Below, piece by piece: positions 1-10,116 of a stretch of 23,693 bases of DNA. The stretch spans positions 1 through 23,693 of the forward strand of contig NWUY0304292701.1 of the NCBI GenBank assembly GCA_004151065.3. The letters run 5' to 3'. The first letter of the stretch is position 1, and the number at the start of each line of letters is the position of its first letter. Made by a program: the position numbers and the translations under genes. The stretch is from Larix sibirica (taxonomy: Eukaryota > Streptophyta > Pinopsida > Pinales > Pinaceae). The notes below the pieces were generated by a model. The model did no database searches. It was not told the DNA's origin and worked only from the letters and a program-made list of their open reading frames with translations.

Positions 1-1
1 G

Positions 2-733
2 AATGTAAGTTATAGTGCTGCCGGGAATTATGCCTCAACTGGGGATGCTGGTGATGCTGGAAATCCCGTGACTTATGCTGCTTGAACTGACCTTTCAACT
101 GCTTATCGAAATAATTCCATTTTCACTGATGATGTTTGGAATTATTAACTTGGGAATGCTCTTGGAACTGCTGAGAATGCTGGAACCCCTTCTCCTCTTT
201 AAGCTGAGGGATAAAGTTGAGACACTCCAGATTCAATTGATGTCGATTCAACTGGTACTTATGGAGATGCTGGGTCAACTGATCTGGGTACTGCTGGTTG
301 AAATGATCCCGGGACTGAGGCTATTTCAATTGATGTTGATTCAACTGGTGTTGATTCAACTGCGACTGGGATTCTCCTTCTGCTTATGTAAATAGTTCCA
401 TTTACTGATAATGGGAATTCTTGGAATTCCTCTTCAACTGCTGCTAATGGTTATGCTTCTGGGGTTGCTTATGGAAATGATGCTTGTTGTGATGCTGGTT
501 TGACTGGTGCTTATGGAAAGAATTCCATTTCTTATGGTAATATTGCTCCTTCAAATGATCCAAATGCTTCTGCTTTGAAGGCTGGTTCTACTTCTTGTGA
601 TGCTGGGAAGAGGGCTGCTTTTGCTGGGCTTCCTTTTGCTTATGATAATCCCGTGCCCAAATAACCTGGAAATGCTCTTGGCACTGCTGCACGGATATGG
701 AACAATAGCCGCGTTACTACCCGTTACTTATAG
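2..733 (+). pseudogene. Decayed repetitive Ala/Gly/Asn/Ser/Thr-rich reading frame, copy 1
   Basis: Product unknown; no family recognised. One frame (codons starting at position 2) reads as a low-complexity protein throughout, using mostly T-ending codons (GCT, GGT, AAT, TAT, ACT), as in plant mitochondrial genes. Positions 401-661 are 87 codons without a stop. Upstream there are about six in-frame stops. Between about 371 and 400 the reading moves to the next frame and then returns, which looks like a pair of compensating indels. The protein is internally repetitive: GNALGTA is encoded at 152-172 and again at 668-688 (19 of 21 bases identical), and AYRNNSIFTDD (101-133), AYVNSSI (382-402) and AYGKNSISYGN (509-541) are related units. 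The frame runs off the left edge, so any start lies outside. It ends at TAA 662-664, with repeat-like sequence continuing to TAG 731-733. The coding origin is inference from frame coherence. Confidence 0.5.
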
Positions 734-1738
734 ACCAATTGAGCCATTGATGATAACCGATTGAGCCAATAAAGAAGACCAATATATTTACCGACTTTGC
801 TCCAATTTGGAGAGGCAGCGATGTCAGAGATTTGATTCGGAGATGCGGCAATGCATTTTTAGGTTGCGGCTTTCGAAGGGATGAAAGGAAACCCCAAGGA
901 TAAGAGAGAGCCCTACCCAGCATGAACCCATAGCTATAAAGTTTACCCTGTTGAGTTGATATATGAATAACCAGTGGGTCTTGCCCTTCAAATGCATCCA
1001 CTTCCTTTCCAATACTGTCACTACTAGTGGAGACTCGCATAATGCGTCTGTCGCATGATCCTATACTACCCTCTAAAGGGCACATTCCCCCCCCAAAAGT
1101 GTATAGTACTTAGCACCGTGCAGCGGTTTCCAAAACCTACAAAATAAGGCATCGCATCAACTCCTGACTAGGAATACCAGCATTGACTACTACCTCCCGG
1201 CTATCACCCGTATGGCTGTGACTCACTCACCCGTCCCGTGTAGATAAGCACGTGGTATTGAGAAAGGGTAATGCACTAAAAACCTCCAGGGGCTGGTGGA
1301 TTGAGAACTGGTCATGCATGAATACCTCCTTTTGGGTACGTGGGATCAACTCCTTATAAACTATTAAGCATTTACTATGAAACCCGTATTAACTAGCGGC
1401 TATTTATTGGCAATGGAACTCGGCAATGACTGGGTGCTTATGGGCGTCTATGCTTGCTTGGCGGATAATTGAAAAGAGAATAAACATACGTAATGCATGT
1501 TAATACTTACTAGATATAACCTAAGGTTCCGTAGCGTTCATCTGTGTTTGTCCAGTTGTTCGTCGGGTCGATCCGAAAAAAGCGAGGAAAGGCAGCAATA
1601 CTAGGGAGTTTATTCCTTCCACAAATCTTATCCATCCCATCCAGCGATCCATCGTCCATCTGTAGCAGGCATAATAAGAGGTTGTTTCCCTAAAAACAAT
1701 AAGGGCAGGCGGCACTCACTAAATAACCGCCGGTGGGT
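734..1738. other. Spacer with degenerate repeats, no gene recognised
   Basis: No recognisable gene or RNA. It contains one copy of a dispersed repeat at 1007-1115, a C8 run near 1087, and a 29-bp segment at 1284-1312 that recurs with five mismatches at 10015-10043 (shared core GGATTGAGAAC). A 122-codon minus-strand open frame spans 717-1085, but its last third reads through the dispersed repeat and it matches no family I know. Confidence 0.5.
1007..1115 (+). repeat. Dispersed repeat A, copy 1
   Basis: Matches 7414-7500 in the same orientation with indels. Shared blocks in order are TTCCAATACTG, CTAG.GGAGACT, GTCTGT.GCATGATCCTA and AGTA.TTAGCA-like ends. The copy here is longer, with extra bases around the C8 run. 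Confidence 0.6.
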
Positions 1739-2420
1739 TGAAGGGAGTAGTAAGAGTAAAGGATAGAACCAAGTGGATAGCATGCTCATAAGTAAAGGGT
1801 GACTAGCACTCGGTGCCTCGTCTTACTGGCTTAATCAATGGGTGGCACTCCATAGGTTGTTGTCGGGTGAAGGCAGTAAAGGTAAGGTACGAAGTCGGAG
1901 TGATCTGGTCCTGATAATAGAAGAATAGCTGTACAACCTCCTCTCCTAAGCGCTTAATTCAGTAATACGTCTAGGGCGAACAGGTATAGGTCGTATGATG
2001 GGTTTAAGTATGGTACTTCAGTAAAGGTAGGGTTTTGTCATGCCATCAATGCCATGCCATTCCCATGCTGCTCGTAAAAGTGAAAGGTCTCTCCTCCCTC
2101 TTAAGCGATGAATTCAGTGTATAAGGCTACAGGTGCTATTTCTTCAGGTGGGTAGCAGGGACAAAGTGAAAGGCAGGTTCAAATTGAAAAATCGTATGGG
2201 CTCTTTCCTCTCCTCAGCTGGAACAGAAGTTAATAAATGATACCCAGAAGATTCTAGTGGTAGCAAGAAGAATTTATAAGGTATTAGGGTAAAGGATTCA
2301 TATCCTTGTGCTTGCAGTACCCCCGATGCCTGGCTTCAGCAAGGGGTGCCCGAGCACTCCATCAATGTTCTAGGGTGAAGGGAGTAATAAAGTAATATAA
2401 GGTTGGTTGATCCTGTTCGT
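1739..2420 (+). repeat. Cluster of degenerate direct repeats with a period of about 150 bp
   Basis: CAGTAAAGGTA-GG occurs at 1874 and 2019 (145 bp apart), and TAAGCG followed by AATTCAGT at 1947 and 2102 (155 bp apart), marking two diverged units. The outer ends also match each other: TGAAGGGAGTA.TAA at 1739-1753 and 2376-2390, and GCACTCCAT followed by GGGTGAAGG near 1850 and 2355. No gene is seen inside. Confidence 0.6.
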
Positions 2421-4370
2421 TCCTACAGGAGAAGAGTCGGATAGTAAAGTACCTCCTAAGTCGCAGGGACTATTACTGATGAATAAATTATGCCTAATAC
2501 AACCGCTACTTCGAGACCCAGATGAACCCATCCCACATCCTTTAAACCCAAAGAAACGAGGCGCAGAGCAATTAAAAACTGTATCTGATAAACTTTTTCG
2601 GATCCACTGGAGCAACTTCTTGATACACCCAACCCTTATAATTTGATTCTTAATACCCTGACCAAACTTTCCTTTAGGATCCTTAACTTTGAATAGGTTT
2701 CGCTCACTGCTCCGCACCTGCTGCCACCTTTCTTCTTGGATGGATGGAAGAACCTGCTTAAATGCTGCGCATTCATTTCATTCCTAAAAAATAATGAATT
2801 AGATACCCGGTGGATGAATTATCCCAACGAACCATGCCAACAACGACCCAGAGGGCCTAATACGAGGCACGAGTGTTTGGGGCTTTATATATCTTCAATC
2901 GCATCTCTGAACGTTTTTGAAATTCACCGGACCAGACCCAGAGGCATGGCTTTTAATATCTTCTTGCTTTAGGGACAAAGTTTAGTCTCCTGCATTCTCA
3001 ACTAGCCAATAGGTTTTACCTTTACACACATTCTCATGCCGGATTAAATTGCAGGCAGGGCGGCTGGATTAATATGGAGGATTCCAATAGGGTTTACCTT
3101 TCGCTTCAATTGTTGAACCGGATAGATTAATTATCCACAGCCGGGAACTTATGAGACACCGCTGGATAGAGCATGGGTTTCATTTATGGGTTCAATGAAT
3201 GGGTTGGTAGAGAGGCTGGATTGTACAGTAGCCCGAGACGATCACTGCTACCTTTTAGACTCAGATCTCGTGGAACTTTCAGATGGGAGATGGGATTAGG
3301 GCACATCAGAGAGTCTCATTGGAATGGATGGATTTAGTCCAGTAGCCGGGACGAGGACTTTTACATGCTCCTGCGGGGATGGATGGTCCCAAGATGGTGC
3401 TTTCCCTTTACCTTAGATCGTTGAACTGCCTGCCGGGGATGCCTTGGGTAGATGGCATTCTTGTTGGGACATAAGAGACCTTGGGATGGGATTATTGGAT
3501 GGGGATTGAATTAGATGGGCTTCAGACTTTTAGGATATGGTGGATGCCCAGACCAACACTGCCTGGATATGCTTTTAGAACACTTGCCTTTATAATTCTT
3601 AGGAGGTACTGCTATTAGAACTTACCCTTATATTGATACTGCCGGAAACCTAGGACGATGGAGTAACTTCACTACCCTTTCTTTAAATCAGGAAGGCAAG
3701 ATCAGTAGGGGACAGACAGTCTTAGAAGAACTTACCTTGGATGGACACCAGACACCTCCAATAAATAGTAGCTAGATCTGTAGCCCTAGACCAGGAATGC
3801 ACTTAGTGAGTCGGGAATACTATGATTCCTTTAGAAGCGCCAGATGGGGATGGGGATGGATTGAGCCCTTACCTTAGACCTAGAACCGTCACTCTCACTG
3901 CTTCGCACCTTCAATTATAGGGGCTTTTACTTACCCCTGTATTGCCTTCAAGGGAGTCATGCCCAACCTCTTATGAAGCCAGGACAGTAATAGCTATAGA
4001 GTACGGCACTATGATATGATAAGACCCTTTCCTTGTTCTCAACCCAACACCTTTACTTAGATAAATTCCTCGCTTACCTGCATAAGCCTCTTTATGCTAA
4101 CCCGCCTTATTGGAAGGAAGGCGCCAGCCTTAAATGCTTTAATGAATCAGTGATTTTACTATGAAAAAAGTGACTTCACTCTGGTGGAGGAATCTTACAA
4201 GGTTTTTGGAAATAAACAACGGACCCAACCGGTATGGCTGGTCTATTGCTTGATCGGACGAGGGGATACATCGACGAGATGTATGGGAGGAATAACCTTC
4301 AATGCTTTAATTGATTTATTTAGATATAGAAAAAGGCGAGTTAAAGACCCCGGTGGAAGATTATGCCTAC
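2421..4370. other. Spacer of diverged short repeats, no gene recognised
   Basis: No gene family recognised on either strand. The block CTCACTGCT.CGCACCT occurs at 2703-2719 and 3894-3910 with one mismatch. Motifs of the type GGATGGGGATTGA, ACTGCCTGCCGGGG and CTTAGGAGGTACTGC recur in altered form between 3040 and 3950; the last also appears near 19845. Open frames of about 60-80 codons occur (2407-2646, 2736-2972, 4184-4387) without recognisable motifs. The last ends inside dispersed repeat B. Confidence 0.5.
3470..3478 (+). promoter_or_regulatory. CATAAGAGA, match to the plant mitochondrial CRTA-type promoter core
   Basis: An exact match to the CRTAAGAGA nonanucleotide of dicot mitochondrial promoters. 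No gene lies immediately downstream, and a match of this length is not unlikely by chance in a window this size, so it is weak evidence of transcription. Confidence 0.15.
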
Positions 4371-4442
4371 GATCCCCTACACACTAGGTTTGTCTTTATA
4401 AAATGAGTGTTTGAGGACGTTTTTTATATCAACTGGAACCAT
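4371..4442 (+). repeat. Dispersed repeat B, copy 1
   Basis: Shares GATCCCCTA.A.ACTAGGTT and then AGGA.CGTTTTT..TATC.ACTGGAACCA with 11656-11768, same orientation, with about 40 extra bases in the other copy. In both copies the TAG inside ACTAGGTT closes an open frame of 67 codons here and 85 codons there, so the repeat may have carried the 3' end of a shared ancestral frame. Confidence 0.6.
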
Positions 4443-5902
4443 CCCACCTTGTGCCTATTTCAGATGAGGATGCTTCGTGAGAAGCTGAACCGCATTTTGT
4501 CTGTTGAGAACTTGGGGAACTCACCTAGAAGCTGTTCAAAGAAGCCATTCATAGCACGTATAACTCATTCAAAGAAATAACCCAACCATTATACTGCCTG
4601 CACGAAGCTGTTCACTGCAACCATTCACTGAAGCCCCATTAACCCGCGCATATAAGCCATTAACTGCATGCTCCTAAAGCCCCACCCACGAGCTTATATG
4701 TCTTACTTTAGCAACACGTCTAGCCATTCTATTGTATGGCGGGTACATATCCTCTCTTATGTATTATGAACGATAGGGGACATCTCTCTCCTTATATATT
4801 GGCCAGTGATAATGAGCTCTTTCTTGTATGGTGATAAGGACCTCTCTATTATATGGGTATATATATATATATTTTATAGGCTCTGACTGGATAACGGCTA
4901 TTGGCTGACCAGCTGGTGGGAATGACCTTCTGGCAATGATGCCTTGAGGCAATAATGTCTGTCTTCGAATGGTGTATAATGTCAAATTTGAAATAACAAA
5001 TTAAGTATATTTATATATTGGTAGGATGACTCATTCGGTGGATCAATAGGAGCAATCTTTTTCCCCTCCGCTTGCTGTCCGGAGATCATTCCGTAAACCC
5101 TGTCCGCCTTAAACACGGGATGAAAGTATATATATACTGGGCATCGATCAAATAAATCCAGGCAGTTTGGCTATCTTGCACCTTTCCTTTCTCATTATAC
5201 CCCGGTTGAATACTCCCGGTGGGCATAAACAAATCCTCAAGCTCCTCTCCCTAACGGTCGAGAGACGCACCTCGAATGGCGAATCAATGTACGTAAGCAG
5301 CACGTTTGATATTGACTGGTTTATGTCTAATGGCATCTGTACTTGGTGGATATGATCGGCAATGCTGACTCTGGCAATCTCCTGGCAATGACTAGCAAAG
5401 CTTTCCTCTCGGACCCTCTGACCAATGACCTTCTGTCTATGATCGGCGAAGACTCCTGGCAAAAGTATCTGCTACCGGCAAAAAGCAACAAGCAACCAGC
5501 TCTTGTCTATCGTCTATGACTCCTGGTTAAGACTAGCGGCTATCAGCAATGAGCAAGTAAGATTTACTGCTGGCTCTGATTGGCAGCATTGAATAGGACC
5601 TACTTGGCTATGCCCTTAAGGCTACTCCTGGCTGTGGATCGAGGCAATGACTGCTAGCTATCGGCAATGACAACTGGCACTGACTAGCTGCAAAGACTAG
5701 AGTTATATGAAGGTGATTCTATGACTATAGCTTATAGATTGAGCAGAGGTTCTAGCAAAGACTGTGAGTATGGCACATTGTGTACTTGAGTTGTTAATCC
5801 CTAGCGTAAGTAAGCAAGATACCTACATTGGCAAGGCAGCAAGTAGGATCAGCAGGCAGGTGTTAGCAAATTAAAGTTTATATAAGCCTGTAATAAATAT
5901 AG
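4443..5902. other. Spacer with short-period degenerate repeats, no gene recognised
   Basis: GAAGCTGTTCA followed by CCATTCA is repeated at 4528-4551 and 4604-4627. GATA.GG(G)ACATCTCTCT-type units lie at 4771-4800 and 4831-4858. A TA microsatellite follows at 4858-4872. From 5340 to about 5860 the sequence is dominated by altered copies of CTGGCAATGACT and CGGCTATGAC; relatives occur at 4896, 7856 and 17520, including an exact 15-base GGCTATTGGCTGACC at 4896-4910 and 17520-17534. No coding frame stands out. Confidence 0.5.
4858..4872. repeat. TA dinucleotide microsatellite
   Basis: Fifteen bases of uninterrupted TA alternation, followed by an AT-rich TTTTAT. A shorter TA run lies near 19748. 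Confidence 0.9.
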
Positions 5903-6178
5903 CAAACAGCGGGGTTCCCGCTGAACCTAAAGGCAATCAACGCGATCCTGCCTATTATAGGGAAACATCTTGAAATGCCAATCTTCATAAATAAGAAAAT
6001 AAAATTCGATCTTTCGACCCTCCCTAAAGGTGAATTTTTTTTAATCAAAATGTCGAATGAGAAGGGGCGCAGCGATCTGTTCCAAGCAAGTTTTGTGTCT
6101 GCGCCGAACCTGCCTGGGTCAATCAATCATTTTGTCACCCCCGGCCCGGCCGCCCTGTTCCCGAGGTTGCAAGTCTAA
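5903..6178 (+). other. Unrecognised 91-codon open frame
   Basis: Stop-free from just after TAG 5900-5902 to TAA 6176-6178. The first ATG is at 5975 and would give 67 residues; the codons before it read just as coherently (GFPLNLKAINAILPIIGKHL), so the coding-like part probably starts without an ATG, as expected of a fragment. The middle is Lys/Phe/Ile-rich (FINKKIKFDLSTLPKGEFF) and the end is Pro/Gly/Ala-rich. There is a T8 run at its centre. No family recognised; no ribosome-type or intron context. The opposite strand is also open over 5878-6126 and hydrophobic, so strand assignment is uncertain. A perfect 7-bp hairpin sits at its 5' end. Confidence 0.3.
5907..5923. repeat. GC-rich perfect hairpin with 3-base loop
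   Basis: CAGCGGG, loop GTT, CCCGCTG: a 7-bp perfect stem, five of the pairs GC. No T run follows on either strand, so it is not a classical terminator. Small GC hairpins are known in plant and algal organelle spacers as mobile or RNA-processing elements; which applies here is not shown. Confidence 0.7.
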
Positions 6179-7413
6179 AAAGGCGAGTGGACTCCCTTGG
6201 TGTACTCACTTTCACTGGGTGTACTACACTTGGTGGACTTGGTATGCTTGGCTTAACGTTCAAGGTGAAAGGCTCATGGCTTATAGTGACTGTTGAAAGT
6301 ATCGTGTAGCCCCTGTGTGTTCGTGGCTCTTTGGGTAAAACTAATTAATCATCCAGCTCCTCAACATAAATTGGACTATGCTCCTCAAATGATAAATCAT
6401 CATATATAATGCCTCATCATATATTCCATCCACAGTCTAGGTATAACTATTCTAGGTAGAACCATTGTTCTGTAGCGATAAGTTGGGGTATGGACTCTAT
6501 CGGGGGTTTAACGGTCGGGTATGATTGAACAGGTCCTTCTATCGTCGTCTGGCTTTCAACTTTTATCTCGTCTGTTGGGAGCTTGGCTAACCTTGTCTGT
6601 TTACAACTTGAACTAAATAAATATATAATTATCGTGGCAACTTGAAACATATCTCTATCGTCCGGTAGGAACTTGGAATGATGGAGTTTGGGTATATGCT
6701 CGTATAGAAACAACACGGCTGTAATTTTTCTGGTGGAACAAATAAATCAATATCGTTCGTTGATCGATGGGTGAAGTGTAATGGTATCTTCATCAAATAT
6801 TCGAGGCACATATTCGTTTGTAGCACTTCTTCGTTCACTGCACAAAGCCAGGGTACCGCGCACATATCCAAAGTTCACAACACATAGTTTACTCCCGAGG
6901 TATGGGGGGGGCAAAACTATATCGGGGAACGACGGGGGAAATAACTTCTCTCGGTTATGAATTGAAAGGTACATCCTCTCTCTCGTCTGGTGAGAACGAT
7001 GGGGTACATATATTTATGGTGTAACCATGGATGCAATGGGTGCTGGATATGACGGGTTCACCGGTCTTTCCAAACTCACTTTCGCTATGTTGATGGATCA
7101 CTCCAGGTGCCTTCCACCTCGCCTCGCCTCCCCAGAAGACTTCTGAGTTTAGATAATCCAATTGAATATGAATGCCTCTGCCTACATGTGAGGAGGCATA
7201 CATAGTAGTTGGAAGTAAGGCGGTCCACCGGACGAGAACATAGTTGGAAGTTAAGATGAGCCAGTTTGAAAATTTGTATTATAGATCTATAATAAAATGT
7301 CTCGGCAACATCTCGAAACAGGTGCCATTATAAGTATATTGTTCATACTACCTACCTCTCTCGGAAGATGTGGGCAATCGGATAAATAACCCACTGGCAT
7401 TGGCTACCCCCCA
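6179..7413. other. Spacer with degenerate repeats, no gene recognised
   Basis: Between 6527 and 6990 altered copies of TATCGTC.GGT.GGAACTTG alternate with GAACTAAATAAAT. The same pair of motifs recurs at 8945-9025 (exact GAACTAAATAAAT near 6610 and 9003). 6185-6250 holds short GGTGTACT/CTTGGTGGACTTGG repeats. There is a G8 run at 6904-6911. Minus-strand open frames of 75-90 codons (6447-6716, 6629-6871, 6747-6974, 6955-7203) overlap each other and show no family features. Confidence 0.45.
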
Positions 7414-7500
7414 TTCCAATACTGGTGGACTAGCGGAGACTATCACTATGTGTATTGTCTGTTGCATGATCCTAAACGGGTGCATCAAAAGTAGTAAGCA
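7414..7500 (+). repeat. Dispersed repeat A, copy 2
   Basis: Same-orientation partner of 1007-1115. It begins TTCCAATACTGG and ends GTAGTAAGCA, and lacks the C8 segment of the other copy. Confidence 0.6.
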
Positions 7501-7611
7501 TTGTAGATATGCATACTTTTTTGCAATCCAATAATCATAGGAGACCTTTGTTTTCCGTATGCGTAAGTGAGATGGAGTTGCATATGATCCTCAAATTGTT
7601 ATTTCATTTTT

Positions 7612-7672
7612 GTAACGCTTCATTATTCATTACTTCAATCCATTTATAAATGTAGGAACGCCATTGTGTTCC
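7612..7672 (+). repeat. Dispersed repeat C, copy 1
   Basis: Partner of 8272-8333. Shared order: GTAA.GC.TC, ATTCATT.CTTCAATCCATT, AACGCCAT, TGTGTTCC, with small indels. GCGTAAGTGAG-like sequence lies before this copy (7561) but after the other (8336), so the flank has been rearranged. Confidence 0.65.
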
Positions 7673-8466
7673 ACATGTGGAAAATCAAGGATAGAGCACA
7701 TGGGGGCTTTAGATTAGACCTACCTCGATTGGGAGTGAGTGAGATAAATGAAAATAGAAATAAAGCGAAGCATTGGCATAACCACTTGGATCGCCTCTTG
7801 GATGAAGTGCACCTCCACCTTCTCGTTGACCACTGGCTATAAGAGACTACCTTCGGCTATTGGCTATGCTCGGCTATCTTTAGCTAATCCGCTCTAATCC
7901 AATGGGAGGGGCCTAATCTTACAAGGGTACTCAATGGGGCTACTCGATGCTGGTTACTCTACGTAGCTCGTCTCCCTCCCGGAATACTTTTCATTTAGAA
8001 CTAGCTCTCCCGGTATATGACTCAGTTGTAACGCCGCTCTCAGAATAATTTCTTTTGTGTACCCTTTTTAGAATAAAGTTCGCCTCTCTAAAAAGTATTC
8101 AGTATTGATCAATCAATAAATGCCTCTCCCGTAATACCTGTCCTCCATGCACGCACACCCCCGCTACCCGTCAGTCCAATTGATGTTTCCTGCTCTCATA
8201 AGCCTCAATAAAAGCCCTTCCCAAAATAATAATCATTTCTTGCATCTGCCCCTCAACAGGTGCCATCGTAAGTAATGCATCGTCATTCATTCCTTCAATC
8301 CATTCAATGTAAAAACGCCATCATTTGTGTTCCGTCGTAAGTGAGTTGAGGTGGAGGGTCGAGGTTATATAACATGGGTGGCCTTATTATTTTAGTAATA
8401 CAAAATAATTAGGGCAAAGCATAGAAAATACAGTGCTGAGCTACAGCGAATAAGCTTGAAGGATTA
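7673..8466. other. Spacer, no gene recognised
   Basis: Holds repeat C copy 2 and a cluster GGCTATTGGCTATGCTCGGCTAT at 7856-7878 related to the 5.3-5.9 kb repeats. AACAGGTGCCAT followed by TAAGTA at about 8254 repeats one near 7318. No coding frame stands out. Confidence 0.45.
8272..8333 (+). repeat. Dispersed repeat C, copy 2
   Basis: Same-orientation partner of 7612-7672 with several small indels. Confidence 0.65.
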
Positions 8467-8779
8467 CTATTATTCCTTCTCCATGAAATAAATAGGCACA
8501 TAAACTCCCTTATCTAACGGGTTCTTAGCAGGCAGGTATCTTTCTGTCCTGACTTTAATGCTCAAGATGGGCCCATTTTGACTTGAATTCCCAACAGTGA
8601 CTTTCAATTCCTTGCCAGAGAAAGAGGATCGATGTCATGATTCCTCCCTTGGTAGATGAAGATGGACGATTGGCTCGCATCAGGTTTCAAATTGCATAAA
8701 GCCTTCTCGATGGTTGCATATTGGCTCGTATTTCGTCATTTTGTTTCAGAGCAGACCATACAGCAGGGACATATACCAT
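8467..8779 (-). pseudogene. Coding-like relic in three frames, protein not identified
   Basis: Reading the minus strand downwards from 8779, three successive frames join into one plausible protein of about 100 residues: 8779 to about 8715 (YVPAVWSALKQNDEIRANMQ), then 8714-8604 (contains NLKPDASQSSIFIYQGRNHD), then 8613-8470 (contains KVRTERYLPAKNPLDKGVYV). The last piece ends at tandem stops TAA and TAG (8472-8467), which may be the original terminus. The two frame changes fall near 8714 and 8610. The composition is that of an ordinary soluble protein, not low-complexity DNA. I do not recognise the family; that it derives from a nuclear exon is a guess. The joins are inferred from frame coherence and could be wrong by a few bases. 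Confidence 0.45.
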
Positions 8780-9661
8780 CTATCCTGGGCTGTGAGAAGC
8801 AGTAAAGCAAGCATAGGCTACAGGAGGGTTGTATCTGGATCAAAGTAAGTAACATCAGTAGCAAAGCCAGTTTAGATACCACGCACGTGTTTCAATCGGG
8901 TAAATTAAGTACAGATAGATGGTGGAAATTTGGTAACATCATCTCTTGCGTCTGGTGGAAACTAGGGATAACTCAATCAATATATAATCTGTTTGCATAT
9001 GGGAACTAAATAAATCTATTTTGTGTCTTGCTCGATGGGGCGGGAAGAGTTTCTAAAAATGGATGAATAGGCAGCAGAGCTTGGTCGGGTTTTAGTTTTT
9101 TGATCGACTGGTAATATTTTATTTGGTGTTGTGTTTGATCCTGATTATCTCCATACCTAGTATCCGATCATTTATGTATGTAATAATGGCTACTTTGTTT
9201 TCTTTTAGAAAGGCTCAGTTAGTTATACTTTTATGTCTATTGACAGGGTACTAATTAACAGGGTGAGGAAGAATCCAGGAGGCTACTGGGGCTACTCAGC
9301 CACACATAGAAAGTACTCAGAGAATACACGTTGAGGTTACACGATGAGAGTATTACTCATATAAGGACTACAAGTGACGGTACAGCGATGAATAAGGACA
9401 TTTTACTTTTTTTCCAAATAGTTATCCACGAAGCTTGCTCCAATTGCTAGGATTATTGGGGAGATGCCTTCACACTTTCAACCCGGAGATAGCTTTATTT
9501 AATATTAGACCTATTTATTACGATACAATGGTTTGCATACCATAAGCATTCCATTTTTTGTGTACCAATAGCTTGAACACATATTAGACCTTATGCGTAC
9601 TGTGCCATCCTGGATTACGTGGATTGGGCAGGTGAACAAAAAGTGCAATGTGTAAATGTGT
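8780..9661. other. Spacer, no gene recognised
   Basis: Contains the CGTCTGGTGG and GAACTAAATAAAT motifs (8945-9025) shared with 6.5-7.0 kb, and AAGCAGTAAAGCAAGC near 8795 that resembles part of repeat D. No coding frame or RNA recognised. Confidence 0.45.
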
Positions 9662-9747
9662 ATCTGTCCTTGCCAACGCCATATCCTATTGTGCAACCCT
9701 GGCTGGCTCCTTACTACTGCTGGGGAAAGTATAATAAAGCAAGCAAT
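9662..9747 (+). repeat. Dispersed repeat D, copy 1
   Basis: Partner of 19016-19087: ATCTG.CCTTG, CAAC.C.ATATC, CAACCCTGGCTCCTTA, AAGTAT.ATAAAGCAA in the same order. It lies within a 92-codon open frame (9619-9897) that has no family features. Confidence 0.6.
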
Positions 9748-9848
9748 AAACTGTTTGTTCTTCTACATATCGTGAGTCTTCAACGAGTTGACAACCTCCT
9801 TCGTTTGCACGTCAAACTGGTAAAACACATAGAATCACAACCTCATTC

Positions 9849-9978
9849 CTGGGCATGGTATATTGATAACTGTTCACGTAGAACTCCCTCCTGGTAACGG
9901 GCTATCAGGAATGCCCCTAACGTCACTAACCTTACTAACCTGACTCATTCACTGGTCACGTAGAATTACTGGGCATGG
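9849..9978 (+). repeat. Local direct repeat of CTGGGCATGG and TCACGTAGAA
   Basis: CTGGGCATGG occurs at 9849-9858 and 9969-9978, and TCACGTAGAA at 9874-9883 and 9956-9965, as in a duplicated segment of about 80-120 bp with altered spacing. Confidence 0.5.
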
Positions 9979-10116
9979 GGATTTACAACTGGTGGGCCCA
10001 TACAATAATCTCCTCTCCTGGGGACGGCGGATTGAGAACAGGTGGGATGGATCCATTACTTAAACTTAGAGCATTGGAGGATTTTAGTTTACATAGAGCA
10101 AGCATTGGTCAAGGGC

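Noticed and set aside
75-395. 106-codon Leu/Met-rich plus-strand frame
   Set aside because: Shadow of the repetitive Ala/Gly/Asn frame in another phase; its Leu/Met content comes from TGATGCTGG-type repeats.
717-1085. 122-codon minus-strand open frame
   Set aside because: Reads through dispersed repeat A, whose other copy (7414-7500) has indels that break the frame, and matches no family I know.
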